A stretch of 49,070 nucleotides of DNA, taken from positions 1-49,070 of the forward strand of contig JAHQWP010000045.1 in assembly GCA_029856235.1 (NCBI GenBank), in the 5' to 3' direction. Made by a program: the position numbers and the translations under genes. Below the pieces are notes generated by a model, which did not search any database, had not been told where the DNA came from, and saw nothing but the letters and a program-made list of their open reading frames with translations. Positions 8,495 through 17,694 of this stretch are shown here, one piece after another (position 1 is the first letter of the stretch; each line of letters starts with the position of its first letter). Source of the DNA: Promethearchaeia archaeon (GTDB lineage: Archaea > Asgardarchaeota > Lokiarchaeia > Sigyniarchaeales > SOKP01).

Positions 8495-10078
8495 GTGTTA
8501 GAAAAGGAGATTCTTAAAGAATTTCAAGAATTAGTAGGTGTTGAAAATATAGATGATGGAGATATAATGACAAACGCCTATGCTTATAATTGGTGCATAG
8601 AATTTGTAAATTATATGGACGACAAAGATCCAATACCATTTTCTCCAGTACCTAAAGCCGTTATTTTACCTTCGTCAACAGAAGAAGTTCAAAAAATCGT
8701 ACAATTATGTAATAAATACAGAATACAATTTAAAGCGCAGAGTACTGGACTTGGACCATGGAATCAACCCTCTACAGATAATTCTGTGATTTTAGATTTG
8801 CGTCGAATGAATAAAATTGTAAAAATTGATGTAAAAAACCTATATGCTGTAGTCGAGCCGTATGTAAGTGGAGCACAACTACAAGCTGAAACTATGAAAT
8901 ATGGGTTAAATATCCATATGCCTGGTGCTGGTCCTATGGCTTCAACATTAGCAAGCCACACTTCAATGGCGGGACCGGGATTTACATCCCCTCAAACAGG
9001 ATATAGTGCAAGAAATGTATTGGGGACAGAATGGGTTCTACCTACTGGAAAAATTCTCAGATTAGGTTCTCTCGGTTTAAAAAATGAGCCTGACTGGTAT
9101 TCTGGAGATGGACCTGGACCTAGTTTGAGAGGGATAATGCGTGGATGGGTTGGAACAAAATCTGGGCTTGGAGTATTTACGAGAGTTGCAACAAAACTTT
9201 TTCCTTACCCATGTGATACTGAATATGTTTTGAAAGGTCATTCTCCAATATATGAATTCAAGATTCCTAATTTTATTCGAGCATATGTAATGGATTGTAA
9301 AAATTTTAAGCATTTGGAAAAATCTCTATTAAGAATCGAAGAGGAAGAAATCTCTTTTATTTGTAGTCACATGTCTAGTTACGCTATTATGGCGATCTTT
9401 TCATACACTTTAGAAAGTTTAATGGATAAAATGGCATTTGGAAGCATGAAAAGTCCTTTATTAGTTGTAATTGCGGCTCGTACAAAGCGCGAATTTGATT
9501 ACAAACAGAAAGTGATGAGCCATTTAATGGAAGAACTTAATCTTACCAACATTCTCGGGACTAAATACGAACCAGAATCACTCTTCTACGCAGAGTGTTT
9601 GCGAACAAACTTGGGATACCACGGATTTATTGCTACGGGTGGCTTTCAATCGGCAAAAGGTCAATGTGATTCTGCTGCTTTGTGTTTACGAGCAGAAATG
9701 AAAAATAAACCGTTAAAACAAAAGTATATAGAAAAGGGAGTAATAGCCAACGATTTTGGAGAAGGAGCGTGGATGACATCTTATGAATCTGGACATTTTT
9801 TCCACATGGAAGCCCCTACTTTCTTTGATCAAACAAATATAGAGAGTGTAAAAGGAATGGGTGAATACATGGAAGAAAGCAACCAAATGGATTTACTTAA
9901 ACATTTAGGGGTACCATTTTTCATAGAAGGAGATAAATTACATAATCACTGGGGCCCACATTTGATGAATTATCATAAATGGCTAAGAAAAATCAAAGAA
10001 GTTTTCGATCCCAATGGAGTTTCAGACTCAGGCTTTTATATTTCAGGCAATGAAGGAGGTTTAGAAAAGCGTGAGTGA
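8495..10078 (+). CDS. FAD-binding oxidase, second of two in the operon
   Basis: 527-residue flavoprotein of the FAD_binding_4 family. The FAD domain starts near residue 50 (FSPVPKAVILPSSTEEVQKI) and has a better conserved nucleotide loop than its neighbour (FKAQSTGLGPWNQPSTDNS), then SVILDLRRMNKIVKIDVKN and AVVEPYVSGAQLQAE; GTKSGLGVFTRVATKLFPYP closes the domain. The C-terminus KEVFDPNGVSDSGFYI fits the family. Cap-domain residues differ greatly from the first copy, so the two likely play different roles rather than being redundant. The GTG start at 8495 has a strong GGAGGT Shine-Dalgarno at 8479-8484. The family also includes alkyl-dihydroxyacetonephosphate synthase, which keeps lipid substrates possible. 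Confidence 0.85.
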   Translation: MLEKEILKEFQELVGVENIDDGDIMTNAYAYNWCIEFVNYMDDKDPIPFSPVPKAVILPSSTEEVQKIVQLCNKYRIQFKAQSTGLGPWNQPSTDNSVILDLRRMNKIVKIDVKNLYAVVEPYVSGAQLQAETMKYGLNIHMPGAGPMASTLASHTSMAGPGFTSPQTGYSARNVLGTEWVLPTGKILRLGSLGLKNEPDWYSGDGPGPSLRGIMRGWVGTKSGLGVFTRVATKLFPYPCDTEYVLKGHSPIYEFKIPNFIRAYVMDCKNFKHLEKSLLRIEEEEISFICSHMSSYAIMAIFSYTLESLMDKMAFGSMKSPLLVVIAARTKREFDYKQKVMSHLMEELNLTNILGTKYEPESLFYAECLRTNLGYHGFIATGGFQSAKGQCDSAALCLRAEMKNKPLKQKYIEKGVIANDFGEGAWMTSYESGHFFHMEAPTFFDQTNIESVKGMGEYMEESNQMDLLKHLGVPFFIEGDKLHNHWGPHLMNYHKWLRKIKEVFDPNGVSDSGFYISGNEGGLEKRE

Positions 10079-10478
10079 ATCTAATATTGTGTTAAAGGAA
10101 CCACGAGGTTTTGCGGGGCTTATCGCCAATATTATGAACCCTTTAAATAAGGATCCCAGATTTAAACAAGCTTTTAAAAACACTAAGCGTATAATTCTTA
10201 TAAATGCTACAAATTTACATTACGCTGCTTTATTAACTATTGATAACGGTTCTTTAAAAGTCGAAGGCATTCGAAACGAACCAGAATCAAACCTTAAAAA
10301 GAAAGCAACTGGGTGGAATGGATATGTTGCGATGGATACGCAAATATTTTTGGGACTAGCAACAAATCATTTATCATTCATTAAACTTGGAGTCAAAATC
10401 CTCAGATCTAAAGTAAAAATGAGAGGTATTTTAAAACTTCTCGCATTATTAAGACTATTAAAAATATTAACTGGTTAA
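10071..10478 (+). CDS. SCP2-like sterol/lipid-carrier domain protein
   Basis: 135-residue single-domain protein. Its middle part has the beta-rich SCP2 pattern: IILINATNLHYAALLTIDNG, then LKVEG, followed by an exposed amphipathic helix and a hydrophobic end LKLLALLRLLKIL. SCP2 domains bind acyl chains, sterols or isoprenoids in a tunnel. The GTG start overlaps the last eight bases of the oxidase gene and is preceded by GAAGGAGGT at 10052-10060, so the start is well supported. Position between an FAD oxidase and an AttH-like protein suggests it carries the operon's hydrophobic substrate. The match is by pattern only and fairly distant. Confidence 0.6.
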   Translation: MSESNIVLKEPRGFAGLIANIMNPLNKDPRFKQAFKNTKRIILINATNLHYAALLTIDNGSLKVEGIRNEPESNLKKKATGWNGYVAMDTQIFLGLATNHLSFIKLGVKILRSKVKMRGILKLLALLRLLKILTG

Positions 10479-10483
10479 GAAAT

Positions 10484-11530
10484 ATGAAAGATAAGATTAA
10501 AGAAGTATGGTTGGGTCCTGGAAAAAAGGACGGAAATATTCGTGCTTTTAAACCGGAAAATGACGGACTGCATATAGACATGGAAAAACGCGGCAATTTT
10601 GAGTGGTGGTATTTCGACGCCCGTCTTGACAATGGATATATGGCAGTTGGATTTTTTAGAGCAAAACATGAAAGAACAGGGAAAACTGGAGTAGAGATAA
10701 CAATCTATAAACCAAATGGCGAAAAGATACAGAAAATCTTTGATTATGAACGCTCTGACTTGGTAGCAACAAAAGAAAACGCTAATGTCCAAATAGGAAA
10801 GAATTATATAAAGGTTGATTATACGAATGAAAAACTGCCTGCGTATGAGATCTTCTTGGAAGAAGATGATCTCGGGATTCATCTGTTTTACACACCTAAA
10901 TTAAGAGGATGGATGCCCGGTGAAGGATTTACGGAGTTTGGGACCTTAGGACAGTTTGGTTGGGCTGTGGCAATTCCTCGAGCTGATGTTAAAGGAACGA
11001 TTAAGGTAGACAACAAAGAAATTGAAGTAAAAGGTATTGGATATCACGATCATAATTGGATTACTTTCAATTTAGTTAGAGTTGTAGAATATTGGCATTG
11101 GGGGCGGGTATATTCCGATAATTTTACAATCGTTTATGCTTATATCAAATGTAATAAAAAAATGGACGATTATCCAATAAACATACTAATGATAGCTAAA
11201 GGTGATGAAATTATTCATAGCACAGGTGAATTTGAATTCATACAAAAAGGATTTACTTACAATGAAAAAGCAGGGAATAAATATACAAATTCTATAACAT
11301 TTAAACTCTCAGATCATCAATTAATTTCTCTAAATGTTCAAAGTATCGTTGATGCTGATAATCTACTATTTGAATTAAGTCCCATTCTTCGTTTTCTAGC
11401 GAAAAATGTTTTGAGAATTAAACCTGGATATTTTAGATTGAAATCTGAGTACTTAATAGATTTTCTCCATGAAGGTGTTACCTATAAAGAAAAAGGAGAT
11501 ACTTTACACGAGATGGTAATTGTAAAATAG
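10484..11530 (+). CDS. AttH/CrtC-like lipocalin-fold protein
   Basis: 348-residue protein of the AttH / carotenoid 1,2-hydratase (CrtC) superfamily. The signature FEWWYFDARLDNGYMAVGFF near residues 36-55 matches the E-W-W-Y-F motif that opens the first lipocalin-like barrel; the second barrel has GIGYHDHNWITFN and VVEYWHWGRVYSDNFTIVY, where the HDHNW and WHWGR residues line the active site. CrtC hydrates isoprenoid double bonds, and related diterpene enzymes cyclise or hydrate isoprenoids. It is the last gene of the oxidase-SCP2 operon, six bases after the SCP2 stop. A role on an isoprenoid or ether lipid is inferred from family and context. Confidence 0.75.
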   Translation: MKDKIKEVWLGPGKKDGNIRAFKPENDGLHIDMEKRGNFEWWYFDARLDNGYMAVGFFRAKHERTGKTGVEITIYKPNGEKIQKIFDYERSDLVATKENANVQIGKNYIKVDYTNEKLPAYEIFLEEDDLGIHLFYTPKLRGWMPGEGFTEFGTLGQFGWAVAIPRADVKGTIKVDNKEIEVKGIGYHDHNWITFNLVRVVEYWHWGRVYSDNFTIVYAYIKCNKKMDDYPINILMIAKGDEIIHSTGEFEFIQKGFTYNEKAGNKYTNSITFKLSDHQLISLNVQSIVDADNLLFELSPILRFLAKNVLRIKPGYFRLKSEYLIDFLHEGVTYKEKGDTLHEMVIVK

Positions 11531-11531
11531 A

Positions 11532-12194
11532 TTATTTTTCGTCTAAGGCTTTCTTTGAGTATAATCTCTGTCTTAGGGTAACTTGACTAGTATCAATGTC
11601 ATGGTCTACTAGTTCTACGTTAGCTAACTCCTGTACCGCTCTTAAAATGTAAGCACCTCCAATTCCCGTAGTATTTTTTAACTCATCGCGAGTCATGGTT
11701 TCCTTTTCTCCATGGAGCGTCATTAAAATTCGATAGTGTGCTTGACCCTGCCAAATCTTTTCCACAAGAACTCGAAAAATAGATAGTAGCGCTGTTATCC
11801 TTTCAAAATCCAAATCTTGAGACTCCGCTTCTTCAGCTAATTTAGCAAATTTCGCTAGTTCGATCTTTACATTTTCGTATTCTTTTAATAGACGTTTTTG
11901 CTCCTCCGTCATAGTTCCAATTTTCTTGTCTCTTTCTTGTTTTTCTAATTCAAGTTTTTGTGTTTCATGTTCCAATATCTGCTTGTCTTTCTCCAATTTT
12001 GCTTTTTCTTGCTCTAATTGAACTTTTTCCTCTTCGAGCGTTTTTTTATCTCGACTTAGCTGTTCTTTATCCTTTTCCAGCGTGATTAATTCTGTTTTTG
12101 CAGTCTCTAAAACCTCTATAAATTGTTTAAAATTATCTTCAACAGATCGCAACGAGTTTTCTATGATTTCTGAAGCATTTTTTTTTTCTGACAT
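11532..12194 (-). CDS. Coiled-coil protein with C-terminal winged-helix-like domain
   Basis: 220-residue protein. Residues 15-125 are an unbroken Glu/Lys/Leu/Gln helix with heptad character (KLEKDKQILEHETQKLELEK), certainly a coiled coil. Residues 135-215 look like a winged helix: helices around ITALLSIFRVLVEKIW, a recognition-helix-like TRDELKNTTGIGGAYILRAV and a strand-rich end VELVDHDIDTSQVTLRQRL. It may be a dimeric transcription regulator or a scaffold. It converges on the AttH-like gene with a one-base gap between stops. No family name is recognised. Confidence 0.7.
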   Translation of the reverse strand: MSEKKNASEIIENSLRSVEDNFKQFIEVLETAKTELITLEKDKEQLSRDKKTLEEEKVQLEQEKAKLEKDKQILEHETQKLELEKQERDKKIGTMTEEQKRLLKEYENVKIELAKFAKLAEEAESQDLDFERITALLSIFRVLVEKIWQGQAHYRILMTLHGEKETMTRDELKNTTGIGGAYILRAVQELANVELVDHDIDTSQVTLRQRLYSKKALDEK

Positions 12195-12337
12195 TAGGTT
12201 TCACATAAATCTTTTTTATTAATAATTATAAGTTTAATTTAAATATATAAGTTAAACTAAGTATAAAATATTGAACTCTGTATTTGATTGGAAATTGTTA
12301 AATATTTAACGAAAAAACTATTAAAAAATAATAATTC

Positions 12338-14071
12338 ATGAGTGTTTTTGATAAGGAAGATCGCAAGTTCTTTAAGAGGATAATAATTTTAATCGTTTTA
12401 TTGGTGCTCTCCCTTTCTTATTTAGTTTACGATAGGTCCATTAGTTATAATCGTTATGAAAGGGTTGAATTTCAATCTGCTGGTGCAACACTTTATGCAA
12501 ATTTATTTTATCCAACAAAAAATTTAGGATTTCAAGATCAGAGACCTCTAGTTATTTATTGTCACGGTATAGGGAGTCAGAGAGATTTTGATCTTAGGAT
12601 TCCTATCGAACTCTCAAAAAGAGGGTTTTATGTAGCAGCTTTAGATTACCAGGGACATGGTGAAAGCGGAGGGAATATCATAAATATTGATCCTGTCTTA
12701 AACATGCCTGCATTAGCTCAAGATTGTTCAAGACTTCTTGATAAACTCGAAAGTTTGCCATTCTATTCAGATGTAAATACTTCTCAGATTGGATTAATAG
12801 GGCATTCTTTAGGGGGTTTTGTTTCGCTTATGAATCAAGCTTTAGATCCTCGGTTCAATGTTACTGTTGCGTGGGCTCCCTTGGTGAATTTTGATCCTAA
12901 TGTAATTCCAGTTATTCCTCCTGTTTTCGATGAGTACATTCCTGCTAATCTACTAAATTCAACAAATACAAATAATCTTTTGATTATCATGCATGTAGAT
13001 GATGAAGTAATAGCTTTTGAAGATCAAGCATTAGTAGCCCAAAATTTAACCGGATGCGATGTAATTCCAATAACAGAACCTTTAATTGGAGGAGGTCACC
13101 AATTATTTTCAAATACCGTTATAATTGAATCAATAAAATGGTTCGAGAATTATTTTTTCAACTCTGAAACCATAAACGGACCAATCAACATAACATTCTT
13201 AGTAAACTATGCTGTAATTTTTATAACATTGATACTACTAATATTAATCGTTTTATCGCTGACGATCTACACGTCTAAATTTTTCCCATACAAGAAGGAG
13301 AGTTTAGAGAAACCCATGCCGATAATAACGGGAAAACTTTCAAAAATTAAGGATCGCGCAACAAGGATAAGAAAAATTTTGCAAATTATAGTTTATACTA
13401 CACTTTTCTTACTCAATTGGGAGATATTTGAAAGAACCCTAGGTCTATTAGGTATCTTTTATGCTTCTCTCAATATTACCATAGTTTATTTTACAGTCAA
13501 AATTGTCATTTATCTGCGTAAATTAAAGGATGAAAAAGTCAAATTTGATTTAAAACATATATGGGATTTGATTAAATCTGAATTGCAATCGAAATATCTA
13601 GTGTATGCTTTAATTTGTAATGGTTATTTCATAGCCATATATTTGATTTTTAGTTTTTTTTATCCTTTCGCTTTCATGTGGCCTTCTAATTTCTTCGGTA
13701 CTTTGTTAGCTGCAGCTGTAGTATTCCCTGTGTATTTCTCCTTAGAGCTTTTATACAGAAAAGTCATATACCCTCAATTAAATTTTATAAAACGAGAACG
13801 AATAAAATCCTTTTGGATAATTATAATCGCGGTATATATACATATCAATTTAATGACATTAACTTGGACATGGGCTTTCTTTCCGTCTGTAATATTTATG
13901 TATCTTATTCTATTATATGCGATAATCCAGAATACCTTAATTTTTGAAAACACTCAAAGATTTAGTACTGTTATTTTAAGTTCCTATATAATCATCCAAC
14001 TTTTCTTTGCTGCCGTAGTCTCTAACGCCATTGGTATAGGTTCGGCACTTCATTTGTTCGTATCTATTTAG
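12338..14071 (+). CDS. Alpha/beta hydrolase fused to a multi-pass membrane domain
   Basis: 577-residue protein. A signal-anchor helix (residues 10-30) is followed by an alpha/beta hydrolase domain: VIYCHGIGSQRDFDLRIP holds the oxyanion region, IGLIGHSLGGFVSLM the nucleophile elbow with the catalytic Ser, MHVDDEVI the acid and GGGHQLF the His, so the triad is intact. From about residue 285 there are seven or eight membrane helices. The hydrolase domain should lie outside the cell. Family resemblance is to dienelactone hydrolase or serine aminopeptidase-like lipases; esterase, lipase or peptidase action on an extracellular substrate is possible. The membrane part is unrecognised. It is monocistronic. 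Confidence 0.8.
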   Translation: MSVFDKEDRKFFKRIIILIVLLVLSLSYLVYDRSISYNRYERVEFQSAGATLYANLFYPTKNLGFQDQRPLVIYCHGIGSQRDFDLRIPIELSKRGFYVAALDYQGHGESGGNIINIDPVLNMPALAQDCSRLLDKLESLPFYSDVNTSQIGLIGHSLGGFVSLMNQALDPRFNVTVAWAPLVNFDPNVIPVIPPVFDEYIPANLLNSTNTNNLLIIMHVDDEVIAFEDQALVAQNLTGCDVIPITEPLIGGGHQLFSNTVIIESIKWFENYFFNSETINGPINITFLVNYAVIFITLILLILIVLSLTIYTSKFFPYKKESLEKPMPIITGKLSKIKDRATRIRKILQIIVYTTLFLLNWEIFERTLGLLGIFYASLNITIVYFTVKIVIYLRKLKDEKVKFDLKHIWDLIKSELQSKYLVYALICNGYFIAIYLIFSFFYPFAFMWPSNFFGTLLAAAVVFPVYFSLELLYRKVIYPQLNFIKRERIKSFWIIIIAVYIHINLMTLTWTWAFFPSVIFMYLILLYAIIQNTLIFENTQRFSTVILSSYIIIQLFFAAVVSNAIGIGSALHLFVSI

Positions 14072-14197
14072 TTATCATAAAATAATCTCTATTTTTTCAA
14101 TATAAACTCAATTCCAATTTCAAATTCTTAATTAAGCATTAGTAATTATTAGAAAATACATTATATTCATAATTGAAATATTATCAAATTGTGATTC

Positions 14198-15439
14198 ATT
14201 ATAACGCTAGATAACCAACCAAATACTAAATCTGTCAAAAGTCGGCGATTTATCTTAGGAGTCTCTATTCCTGTATTTTTAATGGGACTTGTCTCTCTTT
14301 TTACGGATATTTCAAGTGAGAGTATCCAAAGCATATTACCTCTGTTTATTCTTGAAATCGGAGGTAGTACACTCGTTTTAGGTCTAATTTCAGGAGTAAC
14401 AAATGCCATTGCAAATATTTTAAAAGGAATAACAGGTTGGATGAGCGATAAAATTAACAAAAGAAAACCGTTCATCGTAGCAGGCTATACTCTCTCAAAT
14501 CTCTCAAAACCTTTAATTGGACTAAGTCCCTCATGGGGGATGGTATTAGGATTAAAAACTATAGATAGGATAGGGAAGGGATTAAGAACATCCTCAAGAG
14601 ATGCTCTTATTTCATATTATGCTGAAAAAAAGGGTAAAGCGTTTGGATTACATCGCGCTATGGATACGTTAGGGGCCGTTTTTGGTTCACTCCTCGCTTT
14701 TCTTCTATTATTTTTAAGGTTTGATTATTCACAAATAATTCTCTTTTCTATAATCCCGGGACTTATAGCGATTGCCTTTTTATTACCCGTTAAAGATGTG
14801 TCTCCAGAAGAATTAAATAAAAAATTAGGAAAAAAAAATCAAAAAGATAAGAGAGAGAAAATTGATAAAAACTTTATAAAGTTAATAGTTATACTTGGAG
14901 TTATTGAATTTGCTAGTTTAGATGTAGTTTTTTTAATACTGAGAGCTTCCTATTATATCCCTTCTGGCTTTATCTTCCTCATACCTGTCTTTTATCTAGT
15001 TTTGAATGTAGTTTATACAATCTTTTCCCCAATTAATGGTTCCCTATCGGATAGATTTGGAAGAAAACCGATAATTATTATTGGATTATCTATTTTATTG
15101 ATCTCTTGTATAATTCTTGCTTTTCCCATCGAAGTTTCCCTATTTTCAGTGGTTCTAATAATAATTATTTATATTATGCATGGTTTTTACTTAGCTTCGG
15201 TAGATCCTATATCTAGAGCATATATTGCTGACTTGGCAGGTAAAGAAAAAAGAGGGCGAGCTTATGGGTATTATTATTTTTCAGTTGGATTCATTAGCAT
15301 GGCCGAGGCTTTAGTTTTCGGTTATTTATATGACGCTTTCTCATTTACTTGGGCATTTATCTATATTTCAATTCTATTAGCTGTATGTATTGTTATATTT
15401 GCGGTCACAGATTTTTCTAAAATTATCAAAAAGAGTTGA
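14198..15439 (+). CDS. MFS transporter, apparent ATT start
   Basis: Major facilitator carrier of about 413 residues with twelve helices. Recognisable are GLVSLFTDISSESIQSILP in helix one, the loop GWMSDKINKRKPFIVAGY (motif A), DRIGKGLRTSSRDALISYYA and AFGLHRAMDTLGAVFGSLLA, the pattern of the drug-efflux-like MFS group that has R-x-R-D-A-L and H-R-A-M-D. The second half repeats motif A as GSLSDRFGRKPIIIIGL. The first ATG, at 14282, would cut helix one in half. The same frame is open back to 14195 and encodes a basic stretch plus the missing helix half (SRRFILGVSIPVFLMG), but contains no ATG, GTG or TTG. ATT at 14198 or ATA at 14201 is therefore the likely start. Confidence 0.85.
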   Translation: MITLDNQPNTKSVKSRRFILGVSIPVFLMGLVSLFTDISSESIQSILPLFILEIGGSTLVLGLISGVTNAIANILKGITGWMSDKINKRKPFIVAGYTLSNLSKPLIGLSPSWGMVLGLKTIDRIGKGLRTSSRDALISYYAEKKGKAFGLHRAMDTLGAVFGSLLAFLLLFLRFDYSQIILFSIIPGLIAIAFLLPVKDVSPEELNKKLGKKNQKDKREKIDKNFIKLIVILGVIEFASLDVVFLILRASYYIPSGFIFLIPVFYLVLNVVYTIFSPINGSLSDRFGRKPIIIIGLSILLISCIILAFPIEVSLFSVVLIIIIYIMHGFYLASVDPISRAYIADLAGKEKRGRAYGYYYFSVGFISMAEALVFGYLYDAFSFTWAFIYISILLAVCIVIFAVTDFSKIIKKS

Positions 15440-15471
15440 AATAATTAAGTGAAGCGTGTTATTTTCCAAAT

Positions 15472-16728
15472 TTAAGCGGAAGTCCATAACTTAGCTAAGT
15501 GTAATAGAACTTCTGAGGCCTTTTGTAGAGCTAGTGTGGGAATATGCTCTTTTCTAGAATGAAATAACGATCCTCCAGAAAATATATTTGGAGTAGGTAT
15601 CCCCATTTCGCTTAATTTTGCACCATCAGTTCCTCCTCTAATGGAATGAAATATTACTTCCAATCCTGCCATTTCTATCGCTTTTTCTGCCAGATCTACA
15701 ACAAGTTTATCTTTTTCAATAAAACGAAGCATGTTACTATATTGGTGCTCGAATTGTAAATCTATTTTTAATCCTGGATATCTTATCTCGTAAAGATCTT
15801 TTAATGATCGAAGAAATTCCATCCTTTTTTTATTGTTATCTTCTCTATAATCTCTGATTGTTATTGTTGTTTCAGCTTCTTCAACGTTTCCTTTTAATCT
15901 CGGTACATAATAAAATCCTTCCCTATCCTCAGTGTGCTCTGGGGATTCTTGTTCCGGAATTTCGCTGAGAAAACGACTTGCGATATGTGTGGCATTAATT
16001 AAAAGATTTTTCGCATAACCGGGATGCACGCTAAGTCCTGTGAAGGTAATTGATGCTTTCCATGCATCAAAACATTCAAACTCTAATTCTCCCATTTCTG
16101 AACCATCCATAGTATAACAGAATTCCGGTAACCTTTGTTTATTAATATTTAAAGTTCCTTTTCCTACTTCTTCATCTGGCGTAAAGCATATCGTAATAGG
16201 TCCATGTTTTAACTCTGAATATTTTTGCCATGCAGCACACGCTGTCATGATTTCTGCGACACCGGCTTTGTCATCTGCACCTAGTAATGTGTCTCCTTCT
16301 GAAGTAATAATATCTAATCCAATATATTCTTTCAATATTGGTGAATCTTCAGTAGTAAGCGTAATATTTTTGTTGCTCGCATATCTTATTGTCTCCCCCC
16401 CGTAATTTTTGTGAATAACGGGCTTAACATCCTTACCGCTTACAGCTGGTGAGGTATCAATGTGAGCTATAAGACCGATCCTTTTAACATTCTCTAACCC
16501 CCTACTTGCAGGTAAATCCGCGTATACATAACCGTAATCATCGTGTATTACATTATCTAGTTTTAATTCCTTTAGTTCAGCAGCTAGAATTTTTCCTAAT
16601 TCAAATTGGTTTTCTGTTGAAGGTGTCGATAGGGAAAATTCATCGGAGGTGGTCCACACTTGCACGTATTTTAAAAACCTATTTACTGAATCCTCTAGTA
16701 AAAATTTTTTTATTTCTTCTAAAAGCAT
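15472..16728 (-). CDS. pepT: Peptidase T (tripeptide aminopeptidase, M20B)
   Basis: 418-residue cytosolic zinc aminopeptidase that removes the N-terminal residue from tripeptides. Metal ligands and catalytic residues are in place: LIAHIDTSPAVSG (first His and Asp), LLGADDKAGVAEIM (bridging Asp), CFTPDEEVGKGT (catalytic and metal Glu), YTMDGSEMGELEFECFDA (Asp) and the C-terminal SGGSLFHSRKEHIPT (last His). Length equals that of bacterial PepT. The gene is followed on the same strand from upstream by an enoyl-CoA hydratase gene 65 bases away, with no functional link obvious. PepT is largely bacterial, so acquisition by transfer is plausible. Confidence 0.93.
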   Translation of the reverse strand: MLLEEIKKFLLEDSVNRFLKYVQVWTTSDEFSLSTPSTENQFELGKILAAELKELKLDNVIHDDYGYVYADLPASRGLENVKRIGLIAHIDTSPAVSGKDVKPVIHKNYGGETIRYASNKNITLTTEDSPILKEYIGLDIITSEGDTLLGADDKAGVAEIMTACAAWQKYSELKHGPITICFTPDEEVGKGTLNINKQRLPEFCYTMDGSEMGELEFECFDAWKASITFTGLSVHPGYAKNLLINATHIASRFLSEIPEQESPEHTEDREGFYYVPRLKGNVEEAETTITIRDYREDNNKKRMEFLRSLKDLYEIRYPGLKIDLQFEHQYSNMLRFIEKDKLVVDLAEKAIEMAGLEVIFHSIRGGTDGAKLSEMGIPTPNIFSGGSLFHSRKEHIPTLALQKASEVLLHLAKLWTSA

Positions 16729-16793
16729 AATAATCTCCTATATCTTAGGAATAATTAATTTTGATAATAATCTTAATATTAAAATTTATTTAA

Positions 16794-17600
16794 TCATTTT
16801 CCTTTAAATTCCGGTTCTCTTTTTTGCTTAAAAGACTTCATTCCTTCCCCAAAATCATAAGTTCTAATATTTTTGCAATATAATTTAAATTCGTGCTTAA
16901 GAGAAGGAAATAACTCGTTATTTTGAGAAAAATTTAACATATTCTTATTATAACCTAAACATTTTGTGGGTAGCTTCGCAATAGATCGAATAAACTCTTC
17001 AGATTCAATATTAAATTCCGATAAAGCGTAGACTTTATTCACCAAACCGATAGAAAGTGCTTCTTTTGCATCAAGGAGACGCCCTGTCAAAATTATATCT
17101 GTTGCCCGCGCAAACCCTACCATTCTAGGAAGAAGCCAACTTGCTCCACTCATCACACAGTGAGCTCGATTAACGCGTTGATCTCCCATTTTAAGATTAT
17201 CCGCTGCAATGCGAAAATCGCAAGCGAGAGCAAGGTCAAATCCTGCTCCTAAACAATAGCCTTGTAATAAAGCAATAAATGGTTTTTGAATTTTTCTTAT
17301 CAACCGAATAACTTTATGATGTGGAAGTTTAGACCCATCATCAAGTGGCTTAAACTGTACTCCTTCGGGGCCCATACTCTTTAAATCATCGCCCGAACTA
17401 AACGATTGACTATTACTCTCGATAACAAAAGCGCGGATTAGTTTGTTTTTAGAATTTGATTCTAAAACCGTTATAATTTCCAATAATAGTGGATAATTTA
17501 GAGCGTTTAATCGTTTTGGACGATTTAAAGTAATTTTTCCAATGCTATTTTCAATTTTAAAAATTATATTCTCAAAATCCTTTTGAATTATCATTATCAC
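16794..17600 (-). CDS. Enoyl-CoA hydratase/isomerase family protein
   Basis: 268-residue crotonase-fold enzyme acting on acyl-CoA in fatty-acid or amino-acid breakdown. The oxyanion-hole segments are visible: AFVIESNSQSFSSGDDLKSM near residue 60-78 and ALLQGYCLGAGFDLALACDF near 112-131. The usual catalytic Glu at the second acidic position is not obvious in the stretch NLKMGDQRVNRAHCVMSGAS; GDQ replaces the common F-x-x-P-E context, so hydratase activity is not certain and isomerase, hydrolase or decarboxylase action is possible. GTG at 17600 or ATG at 17594. It may work with the acyl-CoA synthetases at 34.7-38.4 kb. Confidence 0.85.
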   Translation of the reverse strand: MIMIIQKDFENIIFKIENSIGKITLNRPKRLNALNYPLLLEIITVLESNSKNKLIRAFVIESNSQSFSSGDDLKSMGPEGVQFKPLDDGSKLPHHKVIRLIRKIQKPFIALLQGYCLGAGFDLALACDFRIAADNLKMGDQRVNRAHCVMSGASWLLPRMVGFARATDIILTGRLLDAKEALSIGLVNKVYALSEFNIESEEFIRSIAKLPTKCLGYNKNMLNFSQNNELFPSLKHEFKLYCKNIRTYDFGEGMKSFKQKREPEFKGK

Positions 17601-17694
17601 CTTGTTAAAAAGATAATATGAAATTAAACTTAAATCTGATTATGAGAATTTTATATAAAAACAAAAAAAAAGGGAAAGAAATTTAAAAAGAAAA

